A stretch of DNA of 64,000 nt from Yersinia kristensenii (GCF_900460525.1 NZ_UHIY01000001.1:2108001-2172000), one strand, 5' to 3'; counted from the stretch's first letter, positions 34,780 to 45,234 are shown. Notes: a model not told the origin generated them from the sequence alone. Numbers and translations are program-made.

Positions 34780-37074
34780 ATGAAGATTGATGTAGATATT
34801 AGCAATAAGAAATATACCGATGCCTGGCTCGGATTTAGCGGAAACGACTGGCGTGATGAGATTAACGTTAGGAATTTTATTCAGAAAAACTATCAGCCAT
34901 ATGAAGGTGATGAGTCGTTTTTATCCGGGGCAACGCCTGCCACTCAAAAGCTATGGGAACAGGTTATGGAGGGTATTCGCCAGGAGAATGCCACCCATGC
35001 CCCAGTAGATTTTGATGACAATATTGCTACCACTATTACGGCGCATGAAGCGGGTTATATCGAGCAAGGCTTGGAAAAAATTGTCGGGCTACAGACCGAT
35101 AAACCGCTGAAACGTGCATTACACCCTTTCGGTGGCATCAATATGGTCCAAAGTGCATTTGACGCTTATGGCCGCGAGATGAACACCGACTTCAAATATA
35201 TCTTCACTGATTTACGAAAAACTCATAATCAGGGGGTGTTTGATGTTTATTCTCCCGAGATGCTGAAATGCCGTAAATCCGGTATTTTAACCGGTTTGCC
35301 GGATGGCTACGGGCGAGGGCGTATTATCGGTGATTACCGGCGTATTGCTCTTTACGGTATTGACTATCTGGTGCGTGAACGTGAGTTGCAGTTTGCTGAT
35401 TTACAGCCGCAGCTTGAGCAGGGCATTGAGTTAGAAAGTGTTATCCGCCTGCGTGAAGAGCTGGCCGAGCATCGCCACGCGCTATTGCAGATTAAAACTA
35501 TGGCCGCACGTTATGGTTTTGATATCTCCGGCCCTGCCCAAAATGCCCGCGAAGCGATTCAGTGGCTCTATTTTGGTTATCTGGCGGCGGTAAAATCACA
35601 AAATGGTGGTGCGATGTCATTGGGCCGCACCGCGACTTTTCTTGATATTTATATCGAACGCGATTTGGCGAGTGGGTTGCTGAATGAGCAGGAAGTTCAG
35701 GAGCTTGTCGATCATTTCATTATGAAGATCCGTATGGTGCGTTTCCTACGGACTCCTGAGTTTGATTCATTGTTCTCCGGCGACCCGATTTGGGCAACAG
35801 AAGTACTCGGCGGAATGGGGTTAGATGGCCGCACATTAGTCACCAAAAATACTTTCCGTTATCTCCATACGCTGGACACTATGGGCCCGGCCCCGGAGCC
35901 GAACTTGACCATTTTATGGTCGGAGGCCCTGCCAGCAGCATTTAAGAGCTACGCGGCTAATGTTTCGATCCAGACATCGTCATTACAGTACGAAAATGAT
36001 GACCTGATGCGCCCTGATTTTAACAGTGATGATTATGCTATTGCCTGTTGTGTTAGCCCAATGGTGCTGGGTAAGCAGATGCAGTTCTTCGGCGCACGCG
36101 CCAATCTGGCCAAAACGTTGTTGTATTGCATCAATGGTGGCATGGACGAAAAACTCAAAATCCAGGTCGGCCCGAAATGCGCACCAATGACAGATGAGGT
36201 GCTGGATTATGAGCAGGTAATGGCCAGCCTTGATGTGTTTATGGACTGGTTAGCAGTGCAATACATCAGTGCCCTGAACCTGATTCATTACATGCACGAT
36301 AAATACAGTTACGAAGCTTCGCTGATGGCACTACACGATCGCGATGTTTATCGCACCATGGCGTGTGGTATTGCCGGTCTTTCGGTGGCGGCGGATTCAC
36401 TCTCGGCGATTAAGTACGCCAAGGTTAGACCTATCCGTGATACTGACGGAGTGGCTGTTGATTTTGCGATTGAAGGTGAATATCCGCAGTATGGCAACAA
36501 TGACGAGCGTGTCGACACGATTGCCTGTGATCTGGTTGAGCGTTTTATGAAGAAAATCAGCAAGCTGCCGACTTATCGTCATGCGGTGCCGACCCAGTCA
36601 ATTCTGACCATCACTTCCAACGTGGTTTACGGTCAGAAGACGGGCAATACGCCGGATGGAAGACGCAGCGGTATGCCGTTTGCACCTGGGGCTAACCCGA
36701 TGCATGGACGTGATCGTAAAGGGGCGATCGCCTCTCTCACCTCGGTCAGTAAGCTGCCGTTCAAATATGCTAAAGACGGGATTTCCTACACTTTCTCGAT
36801 TGTCCCAGCTGCACTGGGCAAGGACTCGGCTGTGCGTAATAATAATCTGGTCGGCTTGTTGGATGGATATTTCCACCATGATGAGGCCATGGAAGGGGGG
36901 CAGCATCTCAATATTAATGTGATGAATCGCGACATGTTGCTGGACGCTATTGCTCATCCAGAGAACTACCCGAATCTCACCATTCGCGTTTCTGGTTATG
37001 CCGTTCGTTTTAACGCCCTAACATCCGAGCAGCAGCAGGATGTTATCTCCCGTACTTTCACTAACGCGTTGTAA
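34780..37074 (+). CDS. tdcE: 2-ketobutyrate formate-lyase TdcE
   Basis: TdcE is a pyruvate formate-lyase-like glycyl radical enzyme that cleaves 2-oxobutyrate with CoA to propionyl-CoA and formate. The 764 residues include the active-site Cys-Cys pair in IACCVSPM (about 417-424) and the C-terminal glycyl radical motif RVSGYAVRF (Gly about 739). Start 34780 has GGAG 7 bp upstream and gives the usual length. Activation needs PflA, not encoded here. The gene ends the tdc operon and is followed by two hairpins. Confidence 0.95.
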   Translation: MKIDVDISNKKYTDAWLGFSGNDWRDEINVRNFIQKNYQPYEGDESFLSGATPATQKLWEQVMEGIRQENATHAPVDFDDNIATTITAHEAGYIEQGLEKIVGLQTDKPLKRALHPFGGINMVQSAFDAYGREMNTDFKYIFTDLRKTHNQGVFDVYSPEMLKCRKSGILTGLPDGYGRGRIIGDYRRIALYGIDYLVRERELQFADLQPQLEQGIELESVIRLREELAEHRHALLQIKTMAARYGFDISGPAQNAREAIQWLYFGYLAAVKSQNGGAMSLGRTATFLDIYIERDLASGLLNEQEVQELVDHFIMKIRMVRFLRTPEFDSLFSGDPIWATEVLGGMGLDGRTLVTKNTFRYLHTLDTMGPAPEPNLTILWSEALPAAFKSYAANVSIQTSSLQYENDDLMRPDFNSDDYAIACCVSPMVLGKQMQFFGARANLAKTLLYCINGGMDEKLKIQVGPKCAPMTDEVLDYEQVMASLDVFMDWLAVQYISALNLIHYMHDKYSYEASLMALHDRDVYRTMACGIAGLSVAADSLSAIKYAKVRPIRDTDGVAVDFAIEGEYPQYGNNDERVDTIACDLVERFMKKISKLPTYRHAVPTQSILTITSNVVYGQKTGNTPDGRRSGMPFAPGANPMHGRDRKGAIASLTSVSKLPFKYAKDGISYTFSIVPAALGKDSAVRNNNLVGLLDGYFHHDEAMEGGQHLNINVMNRDMLLDAIAHPENYPNLTIRVSGYAVRFNALTSEQQQDVISRTFTNAL

Positions 37075-37078
37075 TCTC

Positions 37079-37129
37079 ACCACCGCCCTCCTTACGGGGG
37101 GCGGTGGTCGTGAAAAACCGAAGTTTTTC
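37079..37129 (+). terminator. Two hairpins after tdcE
   Basis: ACCACCGCCC pairs with GGGCGGTGGT (37079-37108, 10 bp). GAAAAAC then pairs with GTTTTTC around CGAA (37112-37129). A short T-rich stretch follows. Together they probably end the tdc transcript. Confidence 0.6.
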
Positions 37130-37324
37130 TGCTTTTTGTGGCGTGATAAAGGGGCGTTAATAAGGATGAGGACGATTATATGATGAATAGCTGCTTCTGG
37201 TTGTATAGGTAACAGAGTGCATGACTATGATGGGATGTGTAGGGGGAAATGGGAGATAGCGTGTTGAAATAGGGGTCGCAATGAGTCAGGCATCAGACAG
37301 GAAATAGACCAGAATCCAGATACG

Positions 37325-37350
37325 AAAAAGCCCCGCTTTGCAGCGAGGCC
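37325..37350 (-). terminator. Terminator of tRNA-Phe transcript
   Basis: On the minus strand GCCTCGCT, loop GCAA and AGCGGGGC form a stem with one G-T pair, followed by TTTTTCG. It lies 11 bp past the tRNA 3' end. Confidence 0.75.
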
Positions 37351-37360
37351 TTATAAATAG

Positions 37361-37436
37361 TGGTGCCCGGACTCGGAATCGAACCAAGGACACGGGGATT
37401 TTCAATCCCCTGCTCTACCGACTGAGCTATCCGGGC
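37361..37436 (-). tRNA. pheV: tRNA-Phe (anticodon GAA)
   Basis: The minus strand reads GCCCGGATAGCTCAGTCGG at the 5' end and GTCCGGGCACCA at the 3' end with encoded CCA. The stem-loop GGGGATTGAAAATCCCC carries anticodon GAA, and GGTTCGATTCC is the T loop. Length is 76 nt. In E. coli pheV also lies close to speC, and it is a known integration site for islands; its 3' end faces the tdc operon here. No repeat of the tRNA 3' end is visible elsewhere in the window. Confidence 0.97.
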
Positions 37437-38095
37437 AACGGGGCGCATTAAACCGTATTGGCACCAAATCGTCAATGAGTTTCTCATATAAAGGCGATCG
37501 GTTGCTCTCTTTTCATGCAAAAATAGCTAATAAATGTTGGTGCGATGCTTTTTCCATCGTAACAGGCGGTTTCATCTGATTGATTTATATATTTTTTATT
37601 TTTCAGTTTGTTAGATAACAATAGCTTAGATATTCACTAAATATGAATTTTTATTGAACTTCAAGGGTTGAATCGCTCCCATAAACATGTAATTATTGCG
37701 CGAATTTAGCGTTACTATTCATTCCTCTAGTCCATATAATTTTGAGAATTTAAGCAGGGGGCGGTTATGGCAGATTTACACTATCCAATGCATATTAAGC
37801 GCCTTATGTGCTACCTCCTTCGTTTCATTTCGGGTAAGTCTCTTATTCCTTCTATGCGGTAAGGCTACGTGTTGCTCACTATTAGGCATTATTAAAAATA
37901 GAGCTAATTCTCTGATTTTACTGATGTCTATTGGCCGATGCTGAGACCAATTCACTTACTATTCTGGCTTTTATTTCTGCCGGTGAAAGTGCGTTTTAAA
38001 GATATCAATTGCCGGCGATTCATATGATTCCCAATATGATGCCATCTATATGCCAAAGTGGCAGCCTCATACCTGACCGTTTGAGAGTAAGTGAC
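37437..38095. other. Upstream region of speC
   Basis: The 660-bp gap is AT-rich in its left half. It holds a short open frame with a strong ribosome-binding site (37767-37862, listed apart). A longer frame at 37696-37944 lacks a start signal and overlaps it in another frame. No other gene is supported; a long 5' leader of speC seems likely. Confidence 0.4.
37767..37862 (+). CDS. Possible leader peptide of speC
   Basis: ATG 37767 is preceded by GCAGGGGGCGGTT, a strong ribosome-binding site, and opens a 31-residue frame (MADLHYPMHIKRLMCYLLRF then ISGKSLIPSMR) ending 233 bp before speC. The basic-aromatic character loosely recalls SpeFL, the ornithine-sensing arrest peptide ahead of E. coli speF, which also has a His-Ile-Arg-Arg type segment. 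The resemblance is weak and no alignment was possible. If real, it could couple ornithine level to speC expression. Confidence 0.35.
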   Translation: MADLHYPMHIKRLMCYLLRFISGKSLIPSMR

Positions 38096-40258
38096 ATGAC
38101 ACAATTAAAAATAGCAACAAGTGCTCGTTTGGCTTCTTATATAGAAAGTCAGCGGGGAGTGGTATACCTCAATCAGACCGATTTCACCGATGTTGCTGCT
38201 GTGGTGATATCGGTGGAAGATGCGAATGCCGGTATATTGTCAAAGCTCCATGATTTGGGCTTTGCTATTCCTACTTTTATTGCTGTTATGGCCGAACAGA
38301 CGGTTTCTGCGGATTATTTGCCTCTTATTAAGGGGGTCATCACACTCGGTGAGGCAAATAAAGCATTTTACAATGCTCAGGTTGAGGCTGCCGCCAGCGA
38401 ATATCAAAAAAATCTGTTACCGCCTTTTTTCTCAACATTAAAGAAATATGTCGAGATGAAAAACTCCACCTTTGCTTGCCCTGGGCACCAAGGTGGAGAG
38501 TTTTTCCGTAAACACCCTGCCGGTCGTCAGTTTTTTGAATTCTATGGTGAGACGATTTTCCGCTCAGATATGTGTAACGCCGATGTCAAATTGGGTGACT
38601 TACTTATCCATGAAGGTGCGGCAAAAGATGCACAAAAATATGCGGCTAAGGTCTTTAATGCAGATAAAACCTATTTTGTTTTGAATGGGACTTCGGCGGC
38701 CAACAAAGTGGTCACTAACGCTTTATTAACCCGCGGTGATTTGGTGTTATTCGACAGAAATAACCATAAATCCAACCATCATGGGGCACTGATTCAAGCG
38801 GGTGCGACGCCAATCTATTTAGAAACTGCGCGTAATCCATTTGGATTTATTGGTGGCATCGATTCACACTGTTTCGATGAGCGTTATTTACGTCAGCAAC
38901 TAGCTGAAGTGGCTCCTGATCGTGTGAATGATGCACGGCCCTTCAGATTAGCGATCATTCAGTTAGGCACTTATGATGGCACTGTGTATAACGCCCGCCA
39001 GGTGGTTGATAGTATTGGTCATTTATGTGATTACATTTTATTTGATTCTGCATGGGTCGGTTACGAACAATTTATTCCGATGATGAAGGATTTCTCACCA
39101 CTATTGCTAGAATTAAATGAAAATGACCCTGGGATTATTGTGACTCAGTCAGTGCATAAGCAGCAGGCTGGTTTTTCTCAGACTTCGCAAGTACATAAAA
39201 AAGATAACCATATCAAAGGGCAAAAACGCCACTGTAATCATAAGCGTTTTAACAATGCGTTTATGCTGCATGCATCAACCAGCCCGTTTTACCCTTTATT
39301 CGCTGCGTTAGATGTGAATGCCAAAATACATTCCGGCGACAGTGGTCGCCGCATGTGGATGGATTGTGTAAAGCTCGGTATCGAGACTCGTAAATTATTA
39401 TTAGAGCGCTGCTCAATGTTACGACCATTTATTCCGCCTACAGTGGAGGGAATAAATTGGCAGGATTACGATACGGATATTATTGCCAATGATGCCCGCT
39501 TCTTTAATTTTGTTCCCAATGAGCATTGGCATGGGTTTGAAGGATATAACCAAGACCAATATTTGGTTGACCCATGCAAGTTATTACTGACAACACCAGG
39601 TATTGACGCCAGCAGCGGACAATATACCCAATTTGGTGTACCAGCAGCGATACTGGCAACTTTCCTACGAGAAAATGGCATAGTGCCGGAAAAATGCGAT
39701 CTAAATTCGATCCTGTTCTTGCTCACTCCTGCTGAAAATTCAAGAAAAATGGCTCATCTGGTTGATATGTTAGCGGAGTTTGAGCGCTATATTGAGCAAG
39801 ATGCGCAGTTGTGTGATGTATTACCGACGATATATCGTAAGAATGAAGAGCGCTATCGTGGCTATACCTTGCGCCAATTATGCCAAGAAATGCATAACTT
39901 GTATGTCAGTCATGATGTCAAACAGCTGCAAAAGGATATGTTCCGCAAAGCCAGTTTCCCCTTGGTCGTGATGAACCCGCAGGATGCTAATATTCAGTTT
40001 GTCCGCGATAATATTGAACTGATTCCTATTGCTGAGGCCGAAGGGCGTATTGCCGCAGAAGGGGCTTTGCCTTATCCGCCGGGAGTGTTGTGTGTTGTGC
40101 CGGGGGAAATATGGGGTGGGGCGGTACAGCGTTATTTCCTGGCGTTGGAAGAGGGCATTAATTTATTGCCGGGCTTCTCCCCGGAATTGCAGGGTGTTTA
40201 TATCGAAAAAGGAGATGTAGAATGGCGGCGTATTTTTGGTTATGTCATTACTCAGTGA
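38096..40258 (+). CDS. speC: Ornithine decarboxylase (SpeC/SpeF family)
   Basis: The PLP enzyme decarboxylates L-ornithine to putrescine in the cytoplasm. The 720 residues have the N-terminal wing domain, ENLLPPF-like QKNLLPPFFSTLKKYVEM, the PLP site VTQSVHKQQAGFSQTSQ with the Schiff-base Lys (about residue 361), and the C-terminal PYPPGVLCVVPGE. Start 38096 aligns with known SpeC; the frame continues upstream to 38009 without family support. Length lies between E. coli SpeC (711) and SpeF (732). The order next to mltC and pheV matches the biosynthetic speC locus; no potE transporter is adjacent. Confidence 0.93.
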   Translation: MTQLKIATSARLASYIESQRGVVYLNQTDFTDVAAVVISVEDANAGILSKLHDLGFAIPTFIAVMAEQTVSADYLPLIKGVITLGEANKAFYNAQVEAAASEYQKNLLPPFFSTLKKYVEMKNSTFACPGHQGGEFFRKHPAGRQFFEFYGETIFRSDMCNADVKLGDLLIHEGAAKDAQKYAAKVFNADKTYFVLNGTSAANKVVTNALLTRGDLVLFDRNNHKSNHHGALIQAGATPIYLETARNPFGFIGGIDSHCFDERYLRQQLAEVAPDRVNDARPFRLAIIQLGTYDGTVYNARQVVDSIGHLCDYILFDSAWVGYEQFIPMMKDFSPLLLELNENDPGIIVTQSVHKQQAGFSQTSQVHKKDNHIKGQKRHCNHKRFNNAFMLHASTSPFYPLFAALDVNAKIHSGDSGRRMWMDCVKLGIETRKLLLERCSMLRPFIPPTVEGINWQDYDTDIIANDARFFNFVPNEHWHGFEGYNQDQYLVDPCKLLLTTPGIDASSGQYTQFGVPAAILATFLRENGIVPEKCDLNSILFLLTPAENSRKMAHLVDMLAEFERYIEQDAQLCDVLPTIYRKNEERYRGYTLRQLCQEMHNLYVSHDVKQLQKDMFRKASFPLVVMNPQDANIQFVRDNIELIPIAEAEGRIAAEGALPYPPGVLCVVPGEIWGGAVQRYFLALEEGINLLPGFSPELQGVYIEKGDVEWRRIFGYVITQ

Positions 40259-40319
40259 TTTGAAAACAGGAGACAGCTGATAAAAGTATTGGCTGTCACT
40301 TTGATCCCTCGTTGGATAA

Positions 40320-41069
40320 TCAGTAACTGAAATAGCGGACCAACAAAGCAGTACCGGAAATCAGCAGTAAGATATTTATGATTCTAATCAGTTGTTCGCG
40401 ACTGATCCCTAAGCTGATTTTATTGGCAATTGTTAATCCGACCAACATCCCCGGTGCCAATAGCAATACCATCCACAAAATCGACAAGTCCATATAGACT
40501 CCGGCCAGAGCAAATAAAATCACTCTGGTTAAGGTGCTTAGGCCAATAAGTGTTGTCTGTGTAATCCGTAAATTATCTTTGCTGGCTATCCGCCCGGATA
40601 AATAAATAGCATAGATAAACCCACCACTACCAAATAGTGCACTGAAGATGCCACCAATTAAGCCAAAAGGGATCGCGGCAGCAGGTTGAAACTGCCCTTG
40701 CGGTTTGCGTCGGTTTAGAGAGTAAATAGCATATAAAATGACAAATATGCCTAATGCTAATAGCAAAATATCGGGGCGTGTTCGCAGGAGGACTGTTGCG
40801 CCTATCAAGCTGCCAATAATCATCAATGGCACCAGGCGCTTGAGCTCAGCAATATCCGCATGACGGCTATGACGCGCCACATTAGTGATCGCCGCAACCA
40901 TATCAATAATTGCCAGTAAAGGGACAATTTTCGCTACAGGAATAAAGAGCGCTAAAACTGGGCTGGCAATTAACGCGGAACCAAAGCCGGTAATACCAAA
41001 AATAATATAGGCGACCACCATGGTAGAAAAAATAGCCGCCATTTCGAAAAAGGTAAGTCCAAAGTCCAT
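40320..41069 (-). CDS. TauE/SafE (TSUP) family membrane transporter
   Basis: A 249-residue inner-membrane protein with about eight hydrophobic segments and the two TSUP-type halves, each with a Gly-rich turn (FGITGFGSALIASPVLALF and IGGIFSALFGSGGFIY). TSUP proteins carry sulfite, sulfoacetate or other small organosulfur anions, usually outward. The substrate cannot be read here. It is transcribed toward speC and convergent with it, upstream of nothing obvious. In E. coli this place holds nupG, so this looks like a lineage-specific insertion. Confidence 0.8.
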   Translation of the reverse strand: MDFGLTFFEMAAIFSTMVVAYIIFGITGFGSALIASPVLALFIPVAKIVPLLAIIDMVAAITNVARHSRHADIAELKRLVPLMIIGSLIGATVLLRTRPDILLLALGIFVILYAIYSLNRRKPQGQFQPAAAIPFGLIGGIFSALFGSGGFIYAIYLSGRIASKDNLRITQTTLIGLSTLTRVILFALAGVYMDLSILWMVLLLAPGMLVGLTIANKISLGISREQLIRIINILLLISGTALLVRYFSY

Positions 41070-41187
41070 TTGTTCAATCGACCAGTAGTGGATAAGAGAA
41101 TAGTGAGCAGCACTATAAGCGCTTTATTACGAATGGTTGTTATTCAAATGTGCATAATTATCTGCTGATCACAATTTTAGCCATAAA

Positions 41188-41213
41188 AAAGGGCACAGCG
41201 AACTGTGCCCTTT
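41188..41213 (-). terminator. Terminator of mltC
   Basis: AAAGGGCACAG and CTGTGCCCTTT form an 11-bp stem with a four-base loop, followed on the minus strand by a T run (CCCTTTTTTATGG). It lies 14 bp after the mltC stop. Confidence 0.9.
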
Positions 41214-41226
41214 ATACCCATGACAA

Positions 41227-42303
41227 TTAGTGGCGGCGGTAGCTCTTTTGCGCGCTATTCACCTTCACCAGATAGCGGCGAGATTCACCGGATGGGTGTT
41301 TGGTGGTTAATGTTTGGAATACATCGCCTGGCGCCATACTATTAATAATATTTACTGCCTGGTTCTTGTCGCTAGAGAATACCCGTAACACACTGCCTGC
41401 ACCGCCATTATAGGAGGTAATAACAGCATAACGCCGCGAGGTGGAATTTTGAATACCGCCCAAATAGGTATTTTGCAGAATAGACAGATAGGCCGTGCCA
41501 GCATCAATATTGTTAGCAGGATCAAAAAGATAGCTTCGGCTCGGTTGGCCACTTTTGCCCTTCAATTTGTAGACATCCCGCCCGGCAGTATGCTGAACAA
41601 CCTGCATCAGACCCAGCGCATCAGAACCACTTACCGCATAGGGGTTGAAGCTCGATTCTGTTTGCATAATAGCCAGAATCAATGACTCTTCTACACCATA
41701 TTTTTCGGCTGATTGGCGCACCAGCGGCAGATATTTATGTGCGCGTTTATCCAGATGGTTTGGCACTAATTGCAAGGTGACCGACCAGATAACATGCAAA
41801 CCAGAGGTGCGTTTTTGCATTTTGGTTTGCAGTAAATAATCGGCGAAATGCGCGGCTCGCCATTCCCAACGAATTGGCTCTCCGTTGTTATCTAGTACTT
41901 GCCCATAGAGGAAAGGTTCTTTACTGATCTGAATATCGTTAGCATCAGAATAGAGGTCGATCGAGCCAGGATCATCGCCCATTAATAACGTGGTAATAAT
42001 TGCCTGACGTAAGTGAGCCGCCGGATCGGTCGTGGCAATAGTTTCAACCGTAATGGTACCGGCATCAAAGTTGATATGGCTGCGGGTTTGATATTGGTCC
42101 GTATACTTAACGTAATCTTTCGGGCCCGCGATTAGGACTTCTTTTAATCCCCAAATATTTTCAATGTTATGGGCAAACTGACCCATTAAAATTTCAAAAC
42201 CGTTGGTGTCTTTGACAAAGGCTTCGTTTTCTGCCTGATTTTTATTGCCTGAACAAGACACTAACAATGGTGCAATGACCAACAAAGCTAAAATTTTCTT
42301 CAT
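41227..42303 (-). CDS. mltC: Membrane-bound lytic murein transglycosylase C
   Basis: MltC is an outer-membrane lipoprotein that cleaves peptidoglycan to 1,6-anhydro muropeptides. The start at 42303 gives a lipoprotein signal ([16 protein letters not shown]) and 358 residues. The C-terminal SLT domain has the catalytic Glu in [20 protein letters not shown] (about 210-229), [10 protein letters not shown] and the [13 protein letters not shown] motif. A start five codons upstream is possible but lacks family support. It lies 78 bp after yggX, in the same direction. Confidence 0.95.
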   Translation of the reverse strand: MKKILALLVIAPLLVSCSGNKNQAENEAFVKDTNGFEILMGQFAHNIENIWGLKEVLIAGPKDYVKYTDQYQTRSHINFDAGTITVETIATTDPAAHLRQAIITTLLMGDDPGSIDLYSDANDIQISKEPFLYGQVLDNNGEPIRWEWRAAHFADYLLQTKMQKRTSGLHVIWSVTLQLVPNHLDKRAHKYLPLVRQSAEKYGVEESLILAIMQTESSFNPYAVSGSDALGLMQVVQHTAGRDVYKLKGKSGQPSRSYLFDPANNIDAGTAYLSILQNTYLGGIQNSTSRRYAVITSYNGGAGSVLRVFSSDKNQAVNIINSMAPGDVFQTLTTKHPSGESRRYLVKVNSAQKSYRRH

Positions 42304-42381
42304 CTTACAAGCCATATCTTGATGAGGAATGTCCCGTTAGGGAATAAATAACAGCGGGGCCAGTGTAGGCCCCGTAATAGG

Positions 42382-42654
42382 TTACTGACTCGGCGGAGTA
42401 TAACCTTCAATATGAACATCCTGCCCTTCGAACAGGAAATTGACCATTTCCTGTTCCAGCAATTTTCGGTCTTCTACATTCATCATGCTGAGCTTCTTCT
42501 CATTAATCAGCATGGTTTGTTTAGTTATCCATTGTGACCAAGCTTCTTTTGAGATTTCGTTATAGATACGTTTGCCGATTTCGCCCGGATATAGCTGAAA
42601 ATCTTGTCCTTCAGCATCCTTCTTTAAAAACGTGCAAAAAATCGTTCTGCTCAT
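42382..42654 (-). CDS. yggX: Fe(II) trafficking protein YggX
   Basis: YggX is a small cytosolic protein linked to iron handling and protection of Fe-S enzymes from oxidation; it is part of the SoxRS response in E. coli. The 90 residues match the family in length and in the conserved [33 protein letters not shown] and [15 protein letters not shown] ([14 protein letters not shown]) segments, with the single conserved Cys at position 7. It lies 66 bp after mutY and before mltC, the E. coli order, which supports co-transcription with the [4Fe-4S] enzyme MutY. Confidence 0.97.
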   Translation of the reverse strand: MSRTIFCTFLKKDAEGQDFQLYPGEIGKRIYNEISKEAWSQWITKQTMLINEKKLSMMNVEDRKLLEQEMVNFLFEGQDVHIEGYTPPSQ

Positions 42655-42720
42655 GCTAAATCCTCTTTGATGACTATCGTCAAATACAGCTATTTGAGTA
42701 GACGGCGGTGCTACCCATTA

Positions 42721-43794
42721 TTATTTCGCCAATTCTTCTTTTGCTAACTCTTCCTTTGCTAACTGAAGCAATAAGCGCTCAACGGGAGCGGCTAATCCTA
42801 CCGACGGCGGCTGTGCTAAGTTATACCAGAGACCCGCCCCATCATCCATGCATCCGCGTCCTGATACAGTATTCAACCACATGGGGACAATATCCAGATG
42901 GAAGTGACTGAAGGTGTGACGAAAAGCAGTTAACTGCTGCAACTCGCTGGCAGACATGCCGCGTTGTTGTAACCAACTATCCAAACTCTCTCGTTCAGCA
43001 AATTGTGGAAAACAAAACAACCCACCCCATAATCCCACGGGAGGCCGCTGTTCGAGCCACACCTGAGGGCCGTTTTGCAGCAACAGAAAATAGGCTGTTT
43101 TTTCCGGTATTGTCTGCTTGGGTTTTTTACCCGGATAGCGCGCCCAGCTATGGTTGGCATAAGCGAGACACCCTATATTCAGGGGGCAAAGCTCGCATTT
43201 GGGCTTAGAACGGGTGCAGACAATTGCGCCTAAATCCATCATGGCCTGATTAAACTGACCCACTTCCTTGGCAGGGGTGACATTTTCACTTATTTGCCAC
43301 AGTCGCCCTTCGACCTCTTTTTTACCCGGCCATCCCTCAACGGCATAGCAACGAGCCAGAACTCGCTTCACATTACCGTCCAAAATTGGAAAATGTTGCC
43401 CCAAAGAGAGTGATAAAATAGCACCTGCAGTGGAGCGGCCAATGCCGGGGAGTGCCAGTATGTCGTCAAAGGTCGTGGGGAATTCTCCCTGATGACGTTC
43501 AACAACAGTCTGGGCGGCTTTATGCAGGTTTCTGGCGCGGGCGTAATACCCCAACCCTGTCCACAAATGCAAAACTTCGTCCAAGGGGGCAGCCGCCAGA
43601 GCACGAATATCAGGGAAACGCAGCATAAAACGCTGGAAATAAGGAATGACGGTCGCAACCTGCGTTTGTTGCAACATCACTTCTGACAACCAGACTTGAT
43701 AAGGTGTTTTATCCAATTGCCATGGCAATGTTTTGCGGCCAAAGCTTTGGTACCACTCAAGTACCACGTGCGCGAATTGTTGCGCTTGCATCAT
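42721..43794 (-). CDS. mutY: A/G-specific adenine DNA glycosylase MutY
   Basis: MutY removes adenine mispaired with 8-oxoguanine. The 357 residues include the helix-hairpin-helix [14 protein letters not shown] (about 112-125), catalytic Glu and Asp in the SEVMLQQTQ and [13 protein letters not shown] regions, the four-Cys cluster [20 protein letters not shown] (about 192-211) for [4Fe-4S], and a C-terminal NUDIX-like domain. The start could be 43794 or 43791 (two ATGs); the open frame to 43908 enters the intergenic repeat and is unlikely. The very end is a tandem repeat of Ala-Lys-Glu-Glu-Leu not expected for the family. Confidence 0.95.
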   Translation of the reverse strand: MMQAQQFAHVVLEWYQSFGRKTLPWQLDKTPYQVWLSEVMLQQTQVATVIPYFQRFMLRFPDIRALAAAPLDEVLHLWTGLGYYARARNLHKAAQTVVERHQGEFPTTFDDILALPGIGRSTAGAILSLSLGQHFPILDGNVKRVLARCYAVEGWPGKKEVEGRLWQISENVTPAKEVGQFNQAMMDLGAIVCTRSKPKCELCPLNIGCLAYANHSWARYPGKKPKQTIPEKTAYFLLLQNGPQVWLEQRPPVGLWGGLFCFPQFAERESLDSWLQQRGMSASELQQLTAFRHTFSHFHLDIVPMWLNTVSGRGCMDDGAGLWYNLAQPPSVGLAAPVERLLLQLAKEELAKEELAK

Positions 43795-43876
43795 AAGCAG
43801 GTATCGATATCCGGCAGAGAAATAAATTAGGGCTGGATTGCAGCATAGACTCCTCTGACTGTAAACCCCCTTTATC

Positions 43877-44030
43877 CTTGACACTACAGCGGCATTAGCG
43901 GCATTCACTCACCCGAATCACTGACTTGAGTAAGCTCATCGGGATTTGTTCACTTGCTGCCTGGCTGTAACGCCAATAACTTTGGGGGAGATGCTATCAT
44001 TCTTGACACTACAGCGGCATTAGCGGCATT
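43877..44030. repeat. Intergenic palindromic repeat, copy A
   Basis: This is a member of a repeat family seen at least four times here. The centre CCCGAATCACTGACTT with GTAAGCTCATCGGG forms an imperfect hairpin. Two identical 29-bp arms (43877-43905 and 44002-44030, core ACTACAGCGGCATTAGCGGC) bound it. It resembles the Yersinia palindromic elements I recall as YPAL. It fills most of the mutY-trmB gap; nothing else is seen there. Confidence 0.65.
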
Positions 44031-44160
44031 GAATTAGCCAGTTTGGGCATTAATCTGTTATTTACAGCTTAATTTTGTACTTATGACCGCCAGAGTTGAT
44101 AAACTGGCGTATCTTTGCATAATGCGCGTTCGTATACGCAACCAACAGACAGAAAGCACC

Positions 44161-44880
44161 ATGATAAATGACGTCATATCTCCGGAATTTGATGAAAACG
44201 GCCGCGCTATGCGCCGTATTCGTAGTTTTGTCCGCCGTCAGGGGCGCCTGACCAAAGGCCAACAACTGGCGCTTGATAACTACTGGCCGGTGATGGGCGT
44301 GGAATATCAGCCAACCCCTGTTGATTTAACCGCCTTATTTGGGCGTGAAGCGCCGGTGGTATTAGAAATTGGCTTTGGTATGGGAACTTCGCTGGTCACT
44401 ATGGCGGCCAGTAATCCGCAGCAAAACTTTCTGGGGATAGAAGTACACTCTCCGGGCGTGGGTGCTTGCTTGGGCTCAGCTCATGACGCGGGTCTGAGTA
44501 ATCTGCGGGTTATGTGCCATGATGCGGTTGAAGTGCTGGAAAATATGATTCCGGATGCATCACTGGACATGGTTCAGTTGTTTTTCCCAGACCCATGGCA
44601 CAAGGCTCGTCATAATAAACGTCGTATTGTGCAGGCACCTTTTGTCGAATTGGTAAAAAGTAAATTAAAAGTGGGTGGCGTGTTCCATATGGCGACCGAC
44701 TGGCAGCATTATGCGGAACATATGCTGGAGGTTATGTCAGGTGCGAACGGGTACCACAACCTGTCAGAGCAGAATGATTATGTGCCTCGTCCGGACTCAC
44801 GTCCGCTGACAAAATTTGAATTACGCGGCCAGCGCCTGGGACATGGCGTTTGGGATCTGATGTTTGAGAGGAAAGAATAA
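44161..44880 (+). CDS. trmB: tRNA (guanine-N7)-methyltransferase TrmB
   Basis: TrmB methylates G46 in the variable loop of tRNAs using S-adenosylmethionine. The 239 residues equal the E. coli length when ATG 44161 is used; the frame is open to 44083, but that part has no counterpart. Visible are the SAM-binding [12 protein letters not shown] (about 71-82), the catalytic [15 protein letters not shown] (about 141-155) and the C-terminal [12 protein letters not shown]. The stop overlaps the yggL start (TAATG). It is divergent from mutY, as in E. coli. Confidence 0.96.
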   Translation: MINDVISPEFDENGRAMRRIRSFVRRQGRLTKGQQLALDNYWPVMGVEYQPTPVDLTALFGREAPVVLEIGFGMGTSLVTMAASNPQQNFLGIEVHSPGVGACLGSAHDAGLSNLRVMCHDAVEVLENMIPDASLDMVQLFFPDPWHKARHNKRRIVQAPFVELVKSKLKVGGVFHMATDWQHYAEHMLEVMSGANGYHNLSEQNDYVPRPDSRPLTKFELRGQRLGHGVWDLMFERKE

Positions 44881-45206
44881 TGGCTAAGAATCGTAGTCGT
44901 CGTTTACGCAAAAAAATGCATATCGACGAGTTTCAGGAATTAGGTTTTTCTGTAAAGTGGACCTTCCCAGAAGGTACCGGTGTTGATGCTATTGACGAAA
45001 CTGTCGATGCTTTTATCGATGAAGTCATTGAAGCAAACGGCCTGGCATTTGATGGCAGCGGCTATTTGCAGTGGGAAGGCTTGATTTGCCTGCAAGAAAT
45101 CGGTCATTGCACCGATGAACACCGTGCGTTAGTGACTAAATGGCTGGAAGCGCGCAAATTAAAAGATGTAGAAACCAGTGAGCTATTTGATATCTGGTGG
45201 GATTGA
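44880..45206 (+). CDS. yggL: YggL family protein (DUF469)
   Basis: The 108-residue cytosolic protein matches YggL, reported to associate with the ribosome large subunit; its role is not settled. Visible features are the basic start (KNRSRRLRKKMHIDEFQELG), the middle DAFIDEVIEANGLAF and the ending ELFDIWWD. Its ATG overlaps the trmB stop, so the two are co-translated. A terminator follows at 29 bp. The product assignment is safe at family level. Confidence 0.93.
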   Translation: MAKNRSRRLRKKMHIDEFQELGFSVKWTFPEGTGVDAIDETVDAFIDEVIEANGLAFDGSGYLQWEGLICLQEIGHCTDEHRALVTKWLEARKLKDVETSELFDIWWD

Positions 45207-45234
45207 TCTTCCGTTTTAACGGTAGATAATCAAT

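Noticed and set aside
37696..37944. 82-codon plus-strand frame before speC
   Set aside because: It lacks a plausible start signal and overlaps a better-supported small frame in another register.
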